From Pseudomonadota bacterium (lineage in GTDB: Bacteria; Pseudomonadota; Gammaproteobacteria; Steroidobacterales; Steroidobacteraceae), in assembly GCA_019352035.1 (NCBI GenBank), contig JABBNZ010000033.1, positions 1 through 40,501 on the forward strand: DNA of 40,501 nucleotides, in the 5' to 3' direction. Of the stretch, positions 27,859 to 36,140 are shown piece after piece (position 1 is the stretch's first letter; every line of letters begins with the position of its first letter). The translations under genes were made by a program, and so were the position numbers. A model generated the notes under the pieces. The model was not told the DNA's origin and did no database searches. It saw nothing but the letters and a program-made list of their open reading frames with translations.

Positions 27859-27886
27859 ATTATGAGGCCGCGGCGGTAATGTTCAA
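27859..27886 (-). promoter_or_regulatory. promoter of DUF1289-grxD, predicted leaderless
   Basis: On the minus strand TTGAAC (27886-27881) and CATAAT (27864-27859) are 16 bases apart. The -10 box ends 8 bases before the ATG at 27850, so the transcript should begin at or next to the start codon. No Shine-Dalgarno is seen. Confidence 0.5.
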
Positions 27887-27913
27887 ACCCTGTACATGCT
27901 AGCCTCGCCCCCG

Positions 27914-28801
27914 ATGAGCACCCCGCCGATCCCCGCCGATCTCGCGCCGCCGGCGGACCTGCCGGACCAGGTGGCTGCCGCGCTTAGGGAGGACGTCGGG
28001 CAGGGCGACGTCACGGCTCAGCTGGTCCCCGAGGACCAGAGGATCAGGGGCCGGGTCGTCACCCGCGAAGACGCCGTGCTCTGCGGCCGGCCCTGGGCCG
28101 AGGAGACGTTTCGCCGCCTGGATGCGGACATTCGCCTGACCTGGCATGCCACGGACGGGGCCCGGGTCGAGACTGGGGCGGTGATCTTCGAGATCGCAGG
28201 ACGCGCACGCCCGATCCTCACGGGGGAGCGCACGGCGCTCAATTTTCTGCAGCTCCTCTGCGCGACCGCCACCCAGGCGAGCCGCTTCGTCGCCGCGGTC
28301 GCCGGCACGGGCTGCGCCGTCCTCGATACCCGCAAGACCCTCCCGGGGCTGCGCACCGCGCAAAAGTACGCCGTGCGGTGCGGCGGCGGCCGCAACCACC
28401 GCATGGGTCTTTACGACATGGTGCTCATCAAGGAGAACCACATCGCCGCCGCAGGCTCGGTCGCCGCCGCGATCGCCGCCGCCCGGCGCGTGTCACAGGG
28501 CGTCAAGGTGGAGGTCGAAGTCGAGTCGCTGCAGGAGCTGGAGGAGGCGCTGGGCGCGGGCCCCGACATCGTGCTGCTCGATGACTTCAGTCTCGCCGAT
28601 CTGGCGGCCGCCGTATCCCTCAACCGCCAGCGCAGCAAGGCAGGGAAGCCGGGCGTGCGGCCGGTCGCTCTCGAAGCCTCCGGCAACATCAGTCTCGAGA
28701 CGGTGCGCGCCATCGCCGCGACCGGCGTCGATTTCGTGTCATCCGGCGGCATCACGAAGAACGTCCGCGCCATCGACCTGTCGATGAGGCTGGATTTCTA
28801 G
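27914..28801 (+). CDS. nadC: Nicotinate-nucleotide pyrophosphorylase (quinolinate phosphoribosyltransferase)
   Basis: NadC converts quinolinate and PRPP to nicotinate mononucleotide in NAD synthesis. The 295-residue protein has EDVGQGDVT, GERTALNFLQ (R106), DTRKTLPGLR with KYAVRCGGGRNHRMGLYDMV and the LIKENH strand, EVEVESLQEL, LLDDFS, and the C-terminal EASGNIS and SSGGITKN phosphate-binding loops. ATG 27914 gives the usual length (E. coli 297); an in-frame ATG at 27896 would add six residues. A TAGCCT box at 27900-27905, 8 bases before ATG 27914, could be its -10 and again suggests a leaderless start. No nadA or nadB is nearby. Confidence 0.96.
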   Translation: MSTPPIPADLAPPADLPDQVAAALREDVGQGDVTAQLVPEDQRIRGRVVTREDAVLCGRPWAEETFRRLDADIRLTWHATDGARVETGAVIFEIAGRARPILTGERTALNFLQLLCATATQASRFVAAVAGTGCAVLDTRKTLPGLRTAQKYAVRCGGGRNHRMGLYDMVLIKENHIAAAGSVAAAIAAARRVSQGVKVEVEVESLQELEEALGAGPDIVLLDDFSLADLAAAVSLNRQRSKAGKPGVRPVALEASGNISLETVRAIAATGVDFVSSGGITKNVRAIDLSMRLDF

Positions 28802-28829
28802 GTCTGGCCGCTCAATCAGTTGCTTTCGA

Positions 28830-30812
28830 TCAGACAGCCTGGGTGGCGCCCAGCTTGCCCTCGAGATGGTGGGCCAGCTCGGCGATGGTCGGGTAGTCGA
28901 AGAGCTCCGTCAGATCCACCTGACCCGGATACTCGCGGTCGATCCGCTCGTGGATCTCGATGAGCTTCAGGGAGCTCGCCCCGAGCTCGAACAGGTTGTC
29001 GTTGACATCCACGCGCCTGCCGCCGAGCGCGGCATCGCAGATGGTCCGCAGCTTTTCCTCGATCTCGCTTCGGGAGGCGGTCTCGGGCCCGCGTCGCGCC
29101 TCGCGCAGCGCGGCCATCGCCGCCAGGTCCCCATCGAACTCGCCATCGGTGTAGCTCTGCTCGAGCAGGTGCCGCTGGATCTTCCCGCTCGTCGTCTTCG
29201 GGATCCGCTTGACCGGAACCACTTCGGCGACCTCGAGACCCGTCTGCTCGTTGATGAGACGCGCGGCCGCGGTGCCGAGCGGCAGGAAATCCTCCATCGA
29301 ACCGCGGTGCAGGATGAAGAGCACCAGCTGCTCGATCGTTTCGCCCGGCCGGCGCGCGCCGGCGGCAACGACCTTGCCGAGCTCCAGGCCGCCGATGCGC
29401 TGGACGATCGCCTCGAGGTCGTGCGGGTAGTAGTTCTGACCGTTGACGAAGATGATCTCCTTCGCCCGCCCGCAGACATAGAGGTCGCCCTGGTGAATGA
29501 GCGCGAGATCACCGGTGCGCAGCCATCCGTCCGCGGTGAAGGCCGCGGCGTTGGCCTCGGGGCTCTCGAAATACCCGCGGGTCACGTTCTCGCCGCGCAT
29601 GTGCAGATGTCCGACCCTGCCCTCCGGCAGGGGGCGGTCCTCATCGTCCGCGATACGCACGCTGCAATGCGGGATCGGACGGCCCTCCGATATCAGCTGC
29701 ACCGCATCGCGCGCGCCCGCCTCCACGAGCTCGACGGCAGCTCCCACGCCCAGATGATGTCTGTTGAGCGCAATGGTCCGCATCGGCGCGCCGGGAGGCG
29801 GGAAGCTCACGGCGAGGGACGCCTCCGCGAGTCCGTAGACGGGGTACATCGCGGTTCGCGCCAGCCGGGCGGGGGCGAGCCGGGTCAGGAACTGCTCGCA
29901 GAGCTCCACCGAGATCGGCTCCGCTCCGTTGAAGACGAGCTTGACGCTGGAGAGGTCCAGACCCTCGAGCGGTCGGTCACCGAGCACCTTGAGATAGTGC
30001 TTGTAGCCGAAGTTCGGCGAGCAGAGGATGGTCGCGCGTATGCGGCTCGCGAATGTCAGCCAGAGGAGTGGCCGGCGGATGAAGAGCTCCGTCGGCATGA
30101 GGTGCGCGTGCACCCGGTTGTAGAACATGATGAGATGAAAGCCGATCAGTCCCATGTCATGGGTGAGCGGCATCCAGGAGAGGCTGACGTCCTCCTGCGT
30201 GAAACCGGCCGCCTCGGACGCGCCCCGCGCGTTGGCGATGATGTTGCCGTGAGTCAGCACCACGCCCTTGGGCTCGCTGGTGGAGCCCGAGGAGAACTGG
30301 ATGAAGGCGACATCATCGGGTTTCGCCTCGTAACTCTTGCCGGCCCGGGAGATGTCAGTGAGATCGTCCACCAGGAACGCGCGCGAGCGCAGACCCTCGA
30401 ACGCTTCCGACTCGCCGGCCTGGGCCGCGAAGGCGCCGATGCGATCGAGCGAGCGTCGCTCGGTGTAGATGAAGGGCTTGCCGAGTTTACGGGCGATGCG
30501 CAGGAGCTTGTGCCGGTGCTCATCGCTGATGCCGAGCGCGACCGGCACCGGCACGATGCCGCCGAGCACGGCGGCCCAGAAGGCGTCGATGAACTGCTCG
30601 TTGTTCCCGAGGAAGAGGATCAGCTTGTCGCCGCGGCGGGCACCCAGACGCTGCAGGTGATGGAGAATGCCGAGCGCGCGCTCGTACAACTCCTCGAAAC
30701 CGACGTCGCGGGCATCGTGCTCCCCCTCGAGGTGGGTGATCCTGCCGGGATGGCTCCGGTTCGCCTCGATGAGCTCGGTCAGGGTCCTGGCGTGCAAGTT
30801 GGGGTTCGACAT
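28830..30812 (-). CDS. Fatty acyl-AMP ligase with C-terminal acyl carrier domain
   Basis: The 660-residue protein activates a carboxylic acid, probably a fatty acid, as acyl-AMP and should load it on its own carrier domain. Seen: ATP loop FSSGSTSEPKGVVLTHGNII, SWMPLTHDMGLIGFHLIMFY (fatty acyl-AMP ligase-like rather than acyl-CoA ligase-like), YGLAEASLAVSFPPP, WLRTGDLALIHQGDLYVCGR, and the C-terminal Lys in KTTSGKIQRHLLE. Residues about 580-655 are a carrier domain with LFELGASSLKLIEIH, the phosphopantetheine Ser being S614. ATG 30812 overlaps the P450 stop by one base (TGATG). The enzyme and the P450 should share a substrate. It converges with nadC, 28 bases apart. Confidence 0.9.
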   Translation of the reverse strand: MSNPNLHARTLTELIEANRSHPGRITHLEGEHDARDVGFEELYERALGILHHLQRLGARRGDKLILFLGNNEQFIDAFWAAVLGGIVPVPVALGISDEHRHKLLRIARKLGKPFIYTERRSLDRIGAFAAQAGESEAFEGLRSRAFLVDDLTDISRAGKSYEAKPDDVAFIQFSSGSTSEPKGVVLTHGNIIANARGASEAAGFTQEDVSLSWMPLTHDMGLIGFHLIMFYNRVHAHLMPTELFIRRPLLWLTFASRIRATILCSPNFGYKHYLKVLGDRPLEGLDLSSVKLVFNGAEPISVELCEQFLTRLAPARLARTAMYPVYGLAEASLAVSFPPPGAPMRTIALNRHHLGVGAAVELVEAGARDAVQLISEGRPIPHCSVRIADDEDRPLPEGRVGHLHMRGENVTRGYFESPEANAAAFTADGWLRTGDLALIHQGDLYVCGRAKEIIFVNGQNYYPHDLEAIVQRIGGLELGKVVAAGARRPGETIEQLVLFILHRGSMEDFLPLGTAAARLINEQTGLEVAEVVPVKRIPKTTSGKIQRHLLEQSYTDGEFDGDLAAMAALREARRGPETASRSEIEEKLRTICDAALGGRRVDVNDNLFELGASSLKLIEIHERIDREYPGQVDLTELFDYPTIAELAHHLEGKLGATQAV

Positions 30813-32107
30813 CAGCGGCGTTCCAGCCTCATGTGCAAGGGGTGACGAGTGCGAAGATTGATCTGCGCCTCGAGCTCGATTGGCTGGTGAGACGCGTGGA
30901 CCAGCCGGAAATGCCGCGCGATGCGGTGCAGGTGCATCAGCATCTCGTAAAGGGCGAAGGTCTCGCCGATGCAGTGGCGCGGGCCGGCCGCAAACGGCAT
31001 GTAGGCGAACCGCGGGCGCTGCGCCTCGTGCTCGGGCGCGAAGCGATCCGGAAGGAAGGCATCCGGGTCCTTCCAGTATCGCGGATGGCGATGCAGCAGA
31101 TACAGCGGCAGGAGCACGTTGGCGCCGGCCGGGATCTCGTAACCGGAAAGCACGTCCGGCTGCACGGTGCGCCGCGACAGGAGCCACCCCGGGGGATAGA
31201 GCCGCAGCGCCTCGTTGACCACCTGTTGCGTGTAAGGGAGCCGCTCCATCTGCGACAGATCGGGCGCGGGATCCTCCGCAACGGCATCGAGCTCCGCGTG
31301 CAGCCGCGCTTCGACCTCGGGATGCTGTGACAGCAGGTACCAGGTCCAGTTCAGGCCGCTCGCCGTGGTCTCGTGCCCGGCCACCACGAGGGTGAGGACC
31401 TCATCGATCAGCTGGCGATCGCTCATCGGCTCGCCGCTGTCCTTGTCGCGCGCACTCATCAGCATCGCGACATAGTCGAAGTGCTCTTCCCCTTCCCGCC
31501 GGCGGCGCTCTATCAGCCCGGCGACCAGCTTGGTGAGCGAGCGGAACTTGAACGCGAATTGCAGGTTCCGCTCCTGCTCCTTGGTGAGCACCTCGAAGGG
31601 GTTGCCCCCGAGCTGCGCCGACATGCGCTCGAGGTCGCGCCCGAAAACCGAGCGCAGCACGATGTCCAGGGTGAGTGCGCTCATCTCGTCGGTGAGGTTC
31701 ACCGGCTCTGCGCGGCGCTCGAGCGCCTCCCAGCGCGTGAGGAGCTGCGAGTTCGCCGTGCCGATCACCTCGGCGAACCGGCTGATGACGCGCCGATGGA
31801 ACAGCGGCTGCATCATGTAGCGCTGGCGGGTCCAGAGCTCCCCTTCGCTCGTCATGATGCCCTTGCCGAGCAGGATCTTCACCCGATCGAGGCCGAGCCC
31901 CTTCGTGTAGTTGCGGTGGTTCGAGACGAGCACCCGCTTGACGTCGTCCGGATGATGGATGACGTACGTATGGGACTGCCGCGCCGGCACGTAGACGCGA
32001 TAGATGTCCCCATGCAGGGCGAAGAGCTCGATCATCCGCTCCAGCGAGTCGTCCGTGGAGCCGATATCGAATTGAAGCGCCGCCTCGGGCGGCTGGGCCT
32101 GCGTCAT
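30812..32107 (-). CDS. Cytochrome P450 (fatty acid hydroxylase-like)
   Basis: A heme mono-oxygenase of 431 residues with the I-helix oxygen-binding AGHETTA, the ExxR of the K helix (NEALRLYPP), DRFAPEHEAQ and the heme loop FAAGPRHCIGETFA with the thiolate C379. There is no membrane anchor, so it is a soluble bacterial P450; the overall look is like fatty-acid-hydroxylating CYPs, a judgement by eye. It needs a ferredoxin/reductase that is not encoded nearby. ATG 32107 (MTQAQPPEAALQF) is chosen; the frame is open to an ATG at 32176, but that stretch holds a strong dyad and reads like leader. Translation is coupled to the acyl-AMP ligase. Confidence 0.92.
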   Translation of the reverse strand: MTQAQPPEAALQFDIGSTDDSLERMIELFALHGDIYRVYVPARQSHTYVIHHPDDVKRVLVSNHRNYTKGLGLDRVKILLGKGIMTSEGELWTRQRYMMQPLFHRRVISRFAEVIGTANSQLLTRWEALERRAEPVNLTDEMSALTLDIVLRSVFGRDLERMSAQLGGNPFEVLTKEQERNLQFAFKFRSLTKLVAGLIERRRREGEEHFDYVAMLMSARDKDSGEPMSDRQLIDEVLTLVVAGHETTASGLNWTWYLLSQHPEVEARLHAELDAVAEDPAPDLSQMERLPYTQQVVNEALRLYPPGWLLSRRTVQPDVLSGYEIPAGANVLLPLYLLHRHPRYWKDPDAFLPDRFAPEHEAQRPRFAYMPFAAGPRHCIGETFALYEMLMHLHRIARHFRLVHASHQPIELEAQINLRTRHPLHMRLERR

Positions 32108-32126
32108 CTGATGCTCGGCGCGAAGA

Positions 32127-32146
32127 CTCCAGCATTCATGCTGGAG
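32127..32146. promoter_or_regulatory. dyad CTCCAGCAT-TC-ATGCTGGAG, operator candidate
   Basis: Two perfect 9-base half-sites are separated by two bases, 19 bases upstream of the P450 ATG. A near-perfect 20-base palindrome with a tiny loop is better suited to binding a dimeric repressor than to forming an RNA hairpin. No regulator gene lies next to it. Confidence 0.45.
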
Positions 32147-32364
32147 AGGAAGCGCCGCGTCGCTGTTGCAAGGCATTGCGGACCTGGTTTAATATACAGT
32201 TCGTCGGCATCTCGGCCACCAGGCCACCGGCAAGCGATCGAAGATTTCTCGGGCGGCTCGCGCAAGGCGAGTGCAACGGCACGGTGGTTTCGACTGCGAG
32301 TGTGCGTTGGGTAAGGGTACATGGCTGTTTCCGGGCTAGAACGTTAGCCTCCTGATTCTGGAAA

Positions 32365-32386
32365 TCCCCTCCCTTCAGGGAGGGGA
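32365..32386 (+). repeat. hairpin TCCCCTCCC-TTCA-GGGAGGGGA
   Basis: A 9-bp perfect stem with a four-base loop in the divergent region, flanked by two copies of ACGTTA (32341-32346 and 32388-32393). It stands between the two promoters and may insulate them; no T run follows on the plus strand. Confidence 0.4.
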
Positions 32387-32404
32387 CGACGTTAAGGGAG
32401 CTGC

Positions 32405-32420
32405 CAATTATAGTAAATTG
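32405..32420 (+). promoter_or_regulatory. -10 box TATAGT inside dyad CAATT-N6-AATTG (acyltransferase promoter)
   Basis: TATAGT at 32409-32414 (5 of 6) is embedded in an inverted repeat with arms 32405-32409 and 32416-32420. It lies 33 bases before the TTG start with its Shine-Dalgarno. No convincing -35 is seen. A repressor could bind over the -10. Confidence 0.4.
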
Positions 32421-32447
32421 GCCGATTCCTCATGGGAGCGGTTGAGC

Positions 32448-33188
32448 TTGACATCCGAGCCGGACGGCGGCGGCCTGCGAAATACCTTCTATCGCAAGGT
32501 GACGCGCTCGGGCCGCAGCATGACGCCCGCGCGGCGGCTGCTCTATCGGATCGTGTCCCCGCTCGGCGTCGGGATCATCCGCGCATGGTGGCTGACCTGC
32601 CGCGTGGTCGCGGTGCGGGGCGCGGAGCACCTGGACGAGGCGCTCGCCAAGGCGCCCTCGCTCATCCCCTGCTACTGGCACCAGCACCAGCTCTACTGCG
32701 CGAAGTACTTGCTCGCGCAGCGCTCGCGCATGAAGGTCGGCTGGCTGATCAGCCCCTCCGTCGACGGAGACCTCGGGGCCATGATGGTCCGGCGCGTGGG
32801 GGGGCACGTCATCCGCGGCTCATCCAGCCACACGGGTGCCCGGGCTCTGCGCGACTATTATCAGGCTCTCGTCAAGGAAGGCATCTCGCCGGTCATCACG
32901 CCAGACGGCCCGCGCGGACCCCGTTTCAAATTCAAGCCCGGCGCGATCCTCCTCGCGCAGATGTCGGGGCGGCCGATCGTGCCGATGGCCTATGCGGCCT
33001 CGCGCGCGTGGCGGGTGAAATGGGATCGCTTCGTGATTCCAGTGCCGCTCTCGCGCATCGCCATCGCCATCGGGCCGCCCCGCTATGTCCCGCGCACGAT
33101 GGATCCGCCGACCCTCGCGCGGCTCCAGGAAGAGATGGAGCAGCAGTTGCGAGGCGCATACGAGCTGGCCCGCGAGGCGCTGAAGTAG
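32448..33188 (+). CDS. DUF374-type lysophospholipid/lipid A acyltransferase family protein
   Basis: The 246-residue protein has the DUF374 blocks: CYWHQHQLYCAKYLL (a His-containing core in place of HX4D), SPSVDGDLGAMMVRRVGG, RGSSSHTGARALRDY, and ITPDGPRGPRFKFKPGAILL followed by RPIVPM. The family is related to acyltransferases that act on lipid A or lysophospholipids; the actual acceptor is unknown. TTG 32448 is chosen because GGGAG lies 9 bases upstream; earlier TTG codons at 32418 and 32442 are in frame but less well placed. A hydrophobic stretch at about residues 30-50 could sit at the inner membrane. It is divergent from the P450/acyl-AMP ligase operon. Confidence 0.82.
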   Translation: MTSEPDGGGLRNTFYRKVTRSGRSMTPARRLLYRIVSPLGVGIIRAWWLTCRVVAVRGAEHLDEALAKAPSLIPCYWHQHQLYCAKYLLAQRSRMKVGWLISPSVDGDLGAMMVRRVGGHVIRGSSSHTGARALRDYYQALVKEGISPVITPDGPRGPRFKFKPGAILLAQMSGRPIVPMAYAASRAWRVKWDRFVIPVPLSRIAIAIGPPRYVPRTMDPPTLARLQEEMEQQLRGAYELAREALK

Positions 33189-33410
33189 AACTGCGTCACA
33201 TCCCCGGCTTTTGGTGCCCGGATTCTGTCAAGTCGCGATCTCCTGGACGAACAGTGCGTTAGCTTGTGTTCCTGAGCGAGTGTGCGAGAATCGCGCGTAA
33301 CTCGTTAGAAGATCGCAGCCGGAATCGGTCCACAAGCTGTGTAACGGCCGCCCGCAGCGCAAGAGTACTGGGGTAGCTTGTGCCGAATAGTTGGGGAGGT
33401 AACCGGTCCC

Positions 33411-36089
33411 ATGTCGAGTCTCCCGCCGGATAAGCCGGCGGATTTCACCGCTTCGGATATCCTTTCGGCAGACGCCTGGAGCGGCAAAGTGCCGAGGCCG
33501 GCCATCGGCGTCGATGTCGCCTGCACGAAGATCGCGGTCGATTTCCAGAACATGCGCAAGGAAGGTCTCGCCGACTGCCTGCGCCGAAATCTCGAGCTGC
33601 TGCGGGAGGCGAGCGCCGCCGACTGCGCGTTCCTCCTCGTGCTGCGCCCCGACGAGCCGGTGATCGAGGACGTGCAGCTGGCCCGAGGCGCCTTCGCCCA
33701 ATGCCGCCCGGAGGGCCTGCAGGGCGCGAGCCTCGAGGGCTTCCCCTGGCTGAAGGGACGCACGGAGCACCTGCGCCTCTCGGAGCTGCGCGATGCCGCA
33801 GCGCCGCGGCGGGAGCAGATCGCGGAGGCGCAGCGCTTCTCCGATCTGCAAATCGGCTCGGCGCTGCTCGTCGCCTTGCGCGTCCAGGGCAAGCCCGCAG
33901 GGTTCCTGGGGCTTGCGCAGACGCTGCCGCGGGGCGCCTGGGACGTGAACCTGCAGCTCCTGATGAAGCTGCTCGGCACGAGCCTCGCGACCGGGCTCGA
34001 GCGCATCCGCATCGAGGCGAGGCTGGCCAAGCTCGAAGAGCGCACCAATCTCTCGCAGGCCGCGGCCAACGACGGTCTCTGGGACTTCGACGTCGAGAGC
34101 AACGAGGTCTACTTCTCCCCTCGCTGGAAGGCCATGCTGGGCTACGGCGATGAGGACATGCGCGGGTCGCCCGACTGGAGCAGCCTGGTGCATCCGGACG
34201 ATCTTGCCCGGGTGCAGACGGCCATCCGGGAGCATGTCGACGGCAAGACTCCGATCTTCGAGAGCACCCACCGAATGCGCCATCGCAGCGGTGAGTGGCG
34301 TTGGGTCATCAGCCGTGCGACCGCCCGCGTGGACAAGCACGGCCGGCTGCTGCGCCTCGTCGGCGTGGAGCTCGACATCACGGAGCGAAAGCTCTACGAG
34401 GAAGCGCTCTTTCGCGAGAAGGAGAGCGCGCAGATCACCCTGCAGTCGATCGGCGACGGCGTCGTGACCACCGACGCCAATTCCGTCATCGACTACATCA
34501 ACCCGGTCGCCGAAGCCCTGACGGGCTGGCGGCTGGAGGATGCCATGGGGAGGCCCGTCGAGGAGATCTTCCGCGCCTTCCACGAGGAGACCTGCGAGCC
34601 GCTCGAGAACCCGCTCACCGTCTCCATCCGGCGCATCCGGCCCATCAAGTCGGTCCGGCCCATGCTGCTCATCCGCCGCGACGGCAACGAGCTCTACGTC
34701 GAGAGCACCGCCGCGCCCATCCGCGACGGCCAGGGCCGGGTGTCCGGCGGTGTGCTGGTTTTCCACGACGTGACCGAGGCCCGCGAGCTCAATCGGCGCC
34801 TTTCCTATCACGCGAGCCACGACCTCCTCACCGGACTCGTCAACCGCCGCGAGTTCGAGAGCCGGCTCGAGCGCGCGCTGAAGAGCGCGAAGGCGCGCGA
34901 GGCGTCCTACGCCCTGTGTTATCTCGACATCGATCAGTTCAAGATCGTCAACGACACCTGCGGGCACAGCGCCGGCGATGCGCTCCTCGGGCAGGTGGGC
35001 GCGTTGCTGAAGTCCAAGGTCCGCTGGCGCGACACACTGTCCCGCCTGGGCGGCGACGAGTTCGGCATTCTGCTCGAGGCCTGCTCGCTCGATGAGGCGA
35101 TGCGCACGGCCGAGGCGCTGCGCGAGAGCGTCCGCAACTTCCGTTTCACCTGGGAGGACCGGGTGTTCCGGCTGGGCGCGAGCGTCGGCGTGGTCCCGAT
35201 CACCGCCGACAACGAGGACGTCGCCTCCATTCTTTCGGCTGCCGACAGCGCCTGTGCCGCCGCGAAGGAAGGCGGCCGCAACCGCGTTCACAGCTTCGCC
35301 GAGAACGACATGGAGCTCATGCGCCGGCGCCGCGAGATGCAGTGGGCCGCGCGCATCAACGCCGCTCTCGAGGAGGGCCGGTTCGAGCTGCACCGCATGG
35401 CCATCCAGCCGCTGCAACGGGTCGATGTCGGGGCGCACTACGAGCTGCTGCTGCGCCTGAAGGACGAGACCGGCCGCATCGTGGCCCCGAACGACTTCAT
35501 CGCGGCGGCGGAGCGCTACGGCATCACGCCGGCCATCGACCGCTGGGTGATCGAGAATGCCTTCCGCTGGCTGGTCTCCGAGGCCGACGAGCGCGAGAAG
35601 CTCGCGCTCTGCTCCATCAACCTATCCGGTCAGAGCCTGGGCGATGACAAGTTCCTGCCGTTCGTCATCGAGCAGTTCCACAAGAGCGGCCTCGACGGCG
35701 GCAAGATCTGCTTCGAGATCACCGAGACCGCCGCGGTCGCCAGCTTCTCACAGGCGAATCGCTTCATTCAGTCCCTGAAGGAGCTCGGCTGCAAGTTCGC
35801 CCTGGATGACTTCGGCACCGGCCTCTCCTCGTTCGGCTACCTCAAGCACTTCCCCGTCGATTACCTGAAGATCGACGGCAGCTTCGTGCGCGAGATCCTG
35901 CGCGACCCGATCGACCGGGAAATGGTGCGCTCCATCAACGAGATCGGCCACCTCACCGGCAAGCAGACGATCGCCGAGTTCGCCGAGAACGCCGAGATCA
36001 TCCAGATGCTGACCAGCCTGGGGGTCGATTTCGCCCAGGGCTACGGCGTGGCCCAGCCGCAGCGGGTCCTCAAGGCGGCCGTGGCCTGA
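33411..36089 (+). CDS. GAF-PAS-PAS-GGDEF-EAL cyclic-di-GMP protein
   Basis: The 892-residue cytoplasmic protein appears to have a GAF-like domain (about 40-205), two PAS domains (about 215-335, ending VGVELDITERKLYEE, and 345-455, ending FHDVTEARELN), a GGDEF domain and an EAL domain. The cyclase site is intact (GGDEF 547-551) and so is the product-inhibition site RWRD (538-541), five residues before it. The phosphodiesterase motif reads ELL (E678 in YELLLR) and its other residues are there: NLSG, EITET, DDFGTG, KIDGSF, and QGY; the usual AEGVE is AEFAE. ATG 33411 has GGAGG 11 bases upstream. It could make or break cyclic-di-GMP depending on the signal at the PAS/GAF part. Confidence 0.93.
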   Translation: MSSLPPDKPADFTASDILSADAWSGKVPRPAIGVDVACTKIAVDFQNMRKEGLADCLRRNLELLREASAADCAFLLVLRPDEPVIEDVQLARGAFAQCRPEGLQGASLEGFPWLKGRTEHLRLSELRDAAAPRREQIAEAQRFSDLQIGSALLVALRVQGKPAGFLGLAQTLPRGAWDVNLQLLMKLLGTSLATGLERIRIEARLAKLEERTNLSQAAANDGLWDFDVESNEVYFSPRWKAMLGYGDEDMRGSPDWSSLVHPDDLARVQTAIREHVDGKTPIFESTHRMRHRSGEWRWVISRATARVDKHGRLLRLVGVELDITERKLYEEALFREKESAQITLQSIGDGVVTTDANSVIDYINPVAEALTGWRLEDAMGRPVEEIFRAFHEETCEPLENPLTVSIRRIRPIKSVRPMLLIRRDGNELYVESTAAPIRDGQGRVSGGVLVFHDVTEARELNRRLSYHASHDLLTGLVNRREFESRLERALKSAKAREASYALCYLDIDQFKIVNDTCGHSAGDALLGQVGALLKSKVRWRDTLSRLGGDEFGILLEACSLDEAMRTAEALRESVRNFRFTWEDRVFRLGASVGVVPITADNEDVASILSAADSACAAAKEGGRNRVHSFAENDMELMRRRREMQWAARINAALEEGRFELHRMAIQPLQRVDVGAHYELLLRLKDETGRIVAPNDFIAAAERYGITPAIDRWVIENAFRWLVSEADEREKLALCSINLSGQSLGDDKFLPFVIEQFHKSGLDGGKICFEITETAAVASFSQANRFIQSLKELGCKFALDDFGTGLSSFGYLKHFPVDYLKIDGSFVREILRDPIDREMVRSINEIGHLTGKQTIAEFAENAEIIQMLTSLGVDFAQGYGVAQPQRVLKAAVA

Positions 36090-36127
36090 CAGCGCCCCGC
36101 GCGAGGCGATCGGCGGGCTTTTGCGGC

Positions 36128-36133
36128 TATAAT
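36128..36133 (+). promoter_or_regulatory. perfect -10 box for the Fur-family gene, predicted leaderless
   Basis: TATAAT, a perfect consensus, ends 7 bases before ATG 36141 and overlaps an earlier ATG at 36132. A start about 7-8 bases after the box would put the first base of the mRNA at the ATG. No clear -35 is seen. Confidence 0.5.
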
Positions 36134-36140
36134 GATGCGC

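Larger units (their letters stand above)
32108..32447. promoter_or_regulatory. divergent control region between P450 and acyltransferase genes
   Basis: The 340-base stretch holds no gene that I can support. It has three dyads (32127-32146, 32365-32386, 32405-32420, listed separately), a minus-strand TATATT at 32196-32191 that could be the P450 -10, and a plus-strand TATAGT at 32409-32414. It is noticeably more AT-rich around 32185-32200 and 32400-32420 than its surroundings. Confidence 0.5.

Noticed and set aside
33189-33410. A small gene or RNA in the spacer before the GGDEF-EAL gene
   Set aside because: No frame with start and ribosome site and no convincing stem-loop; I see nothing supportable there.
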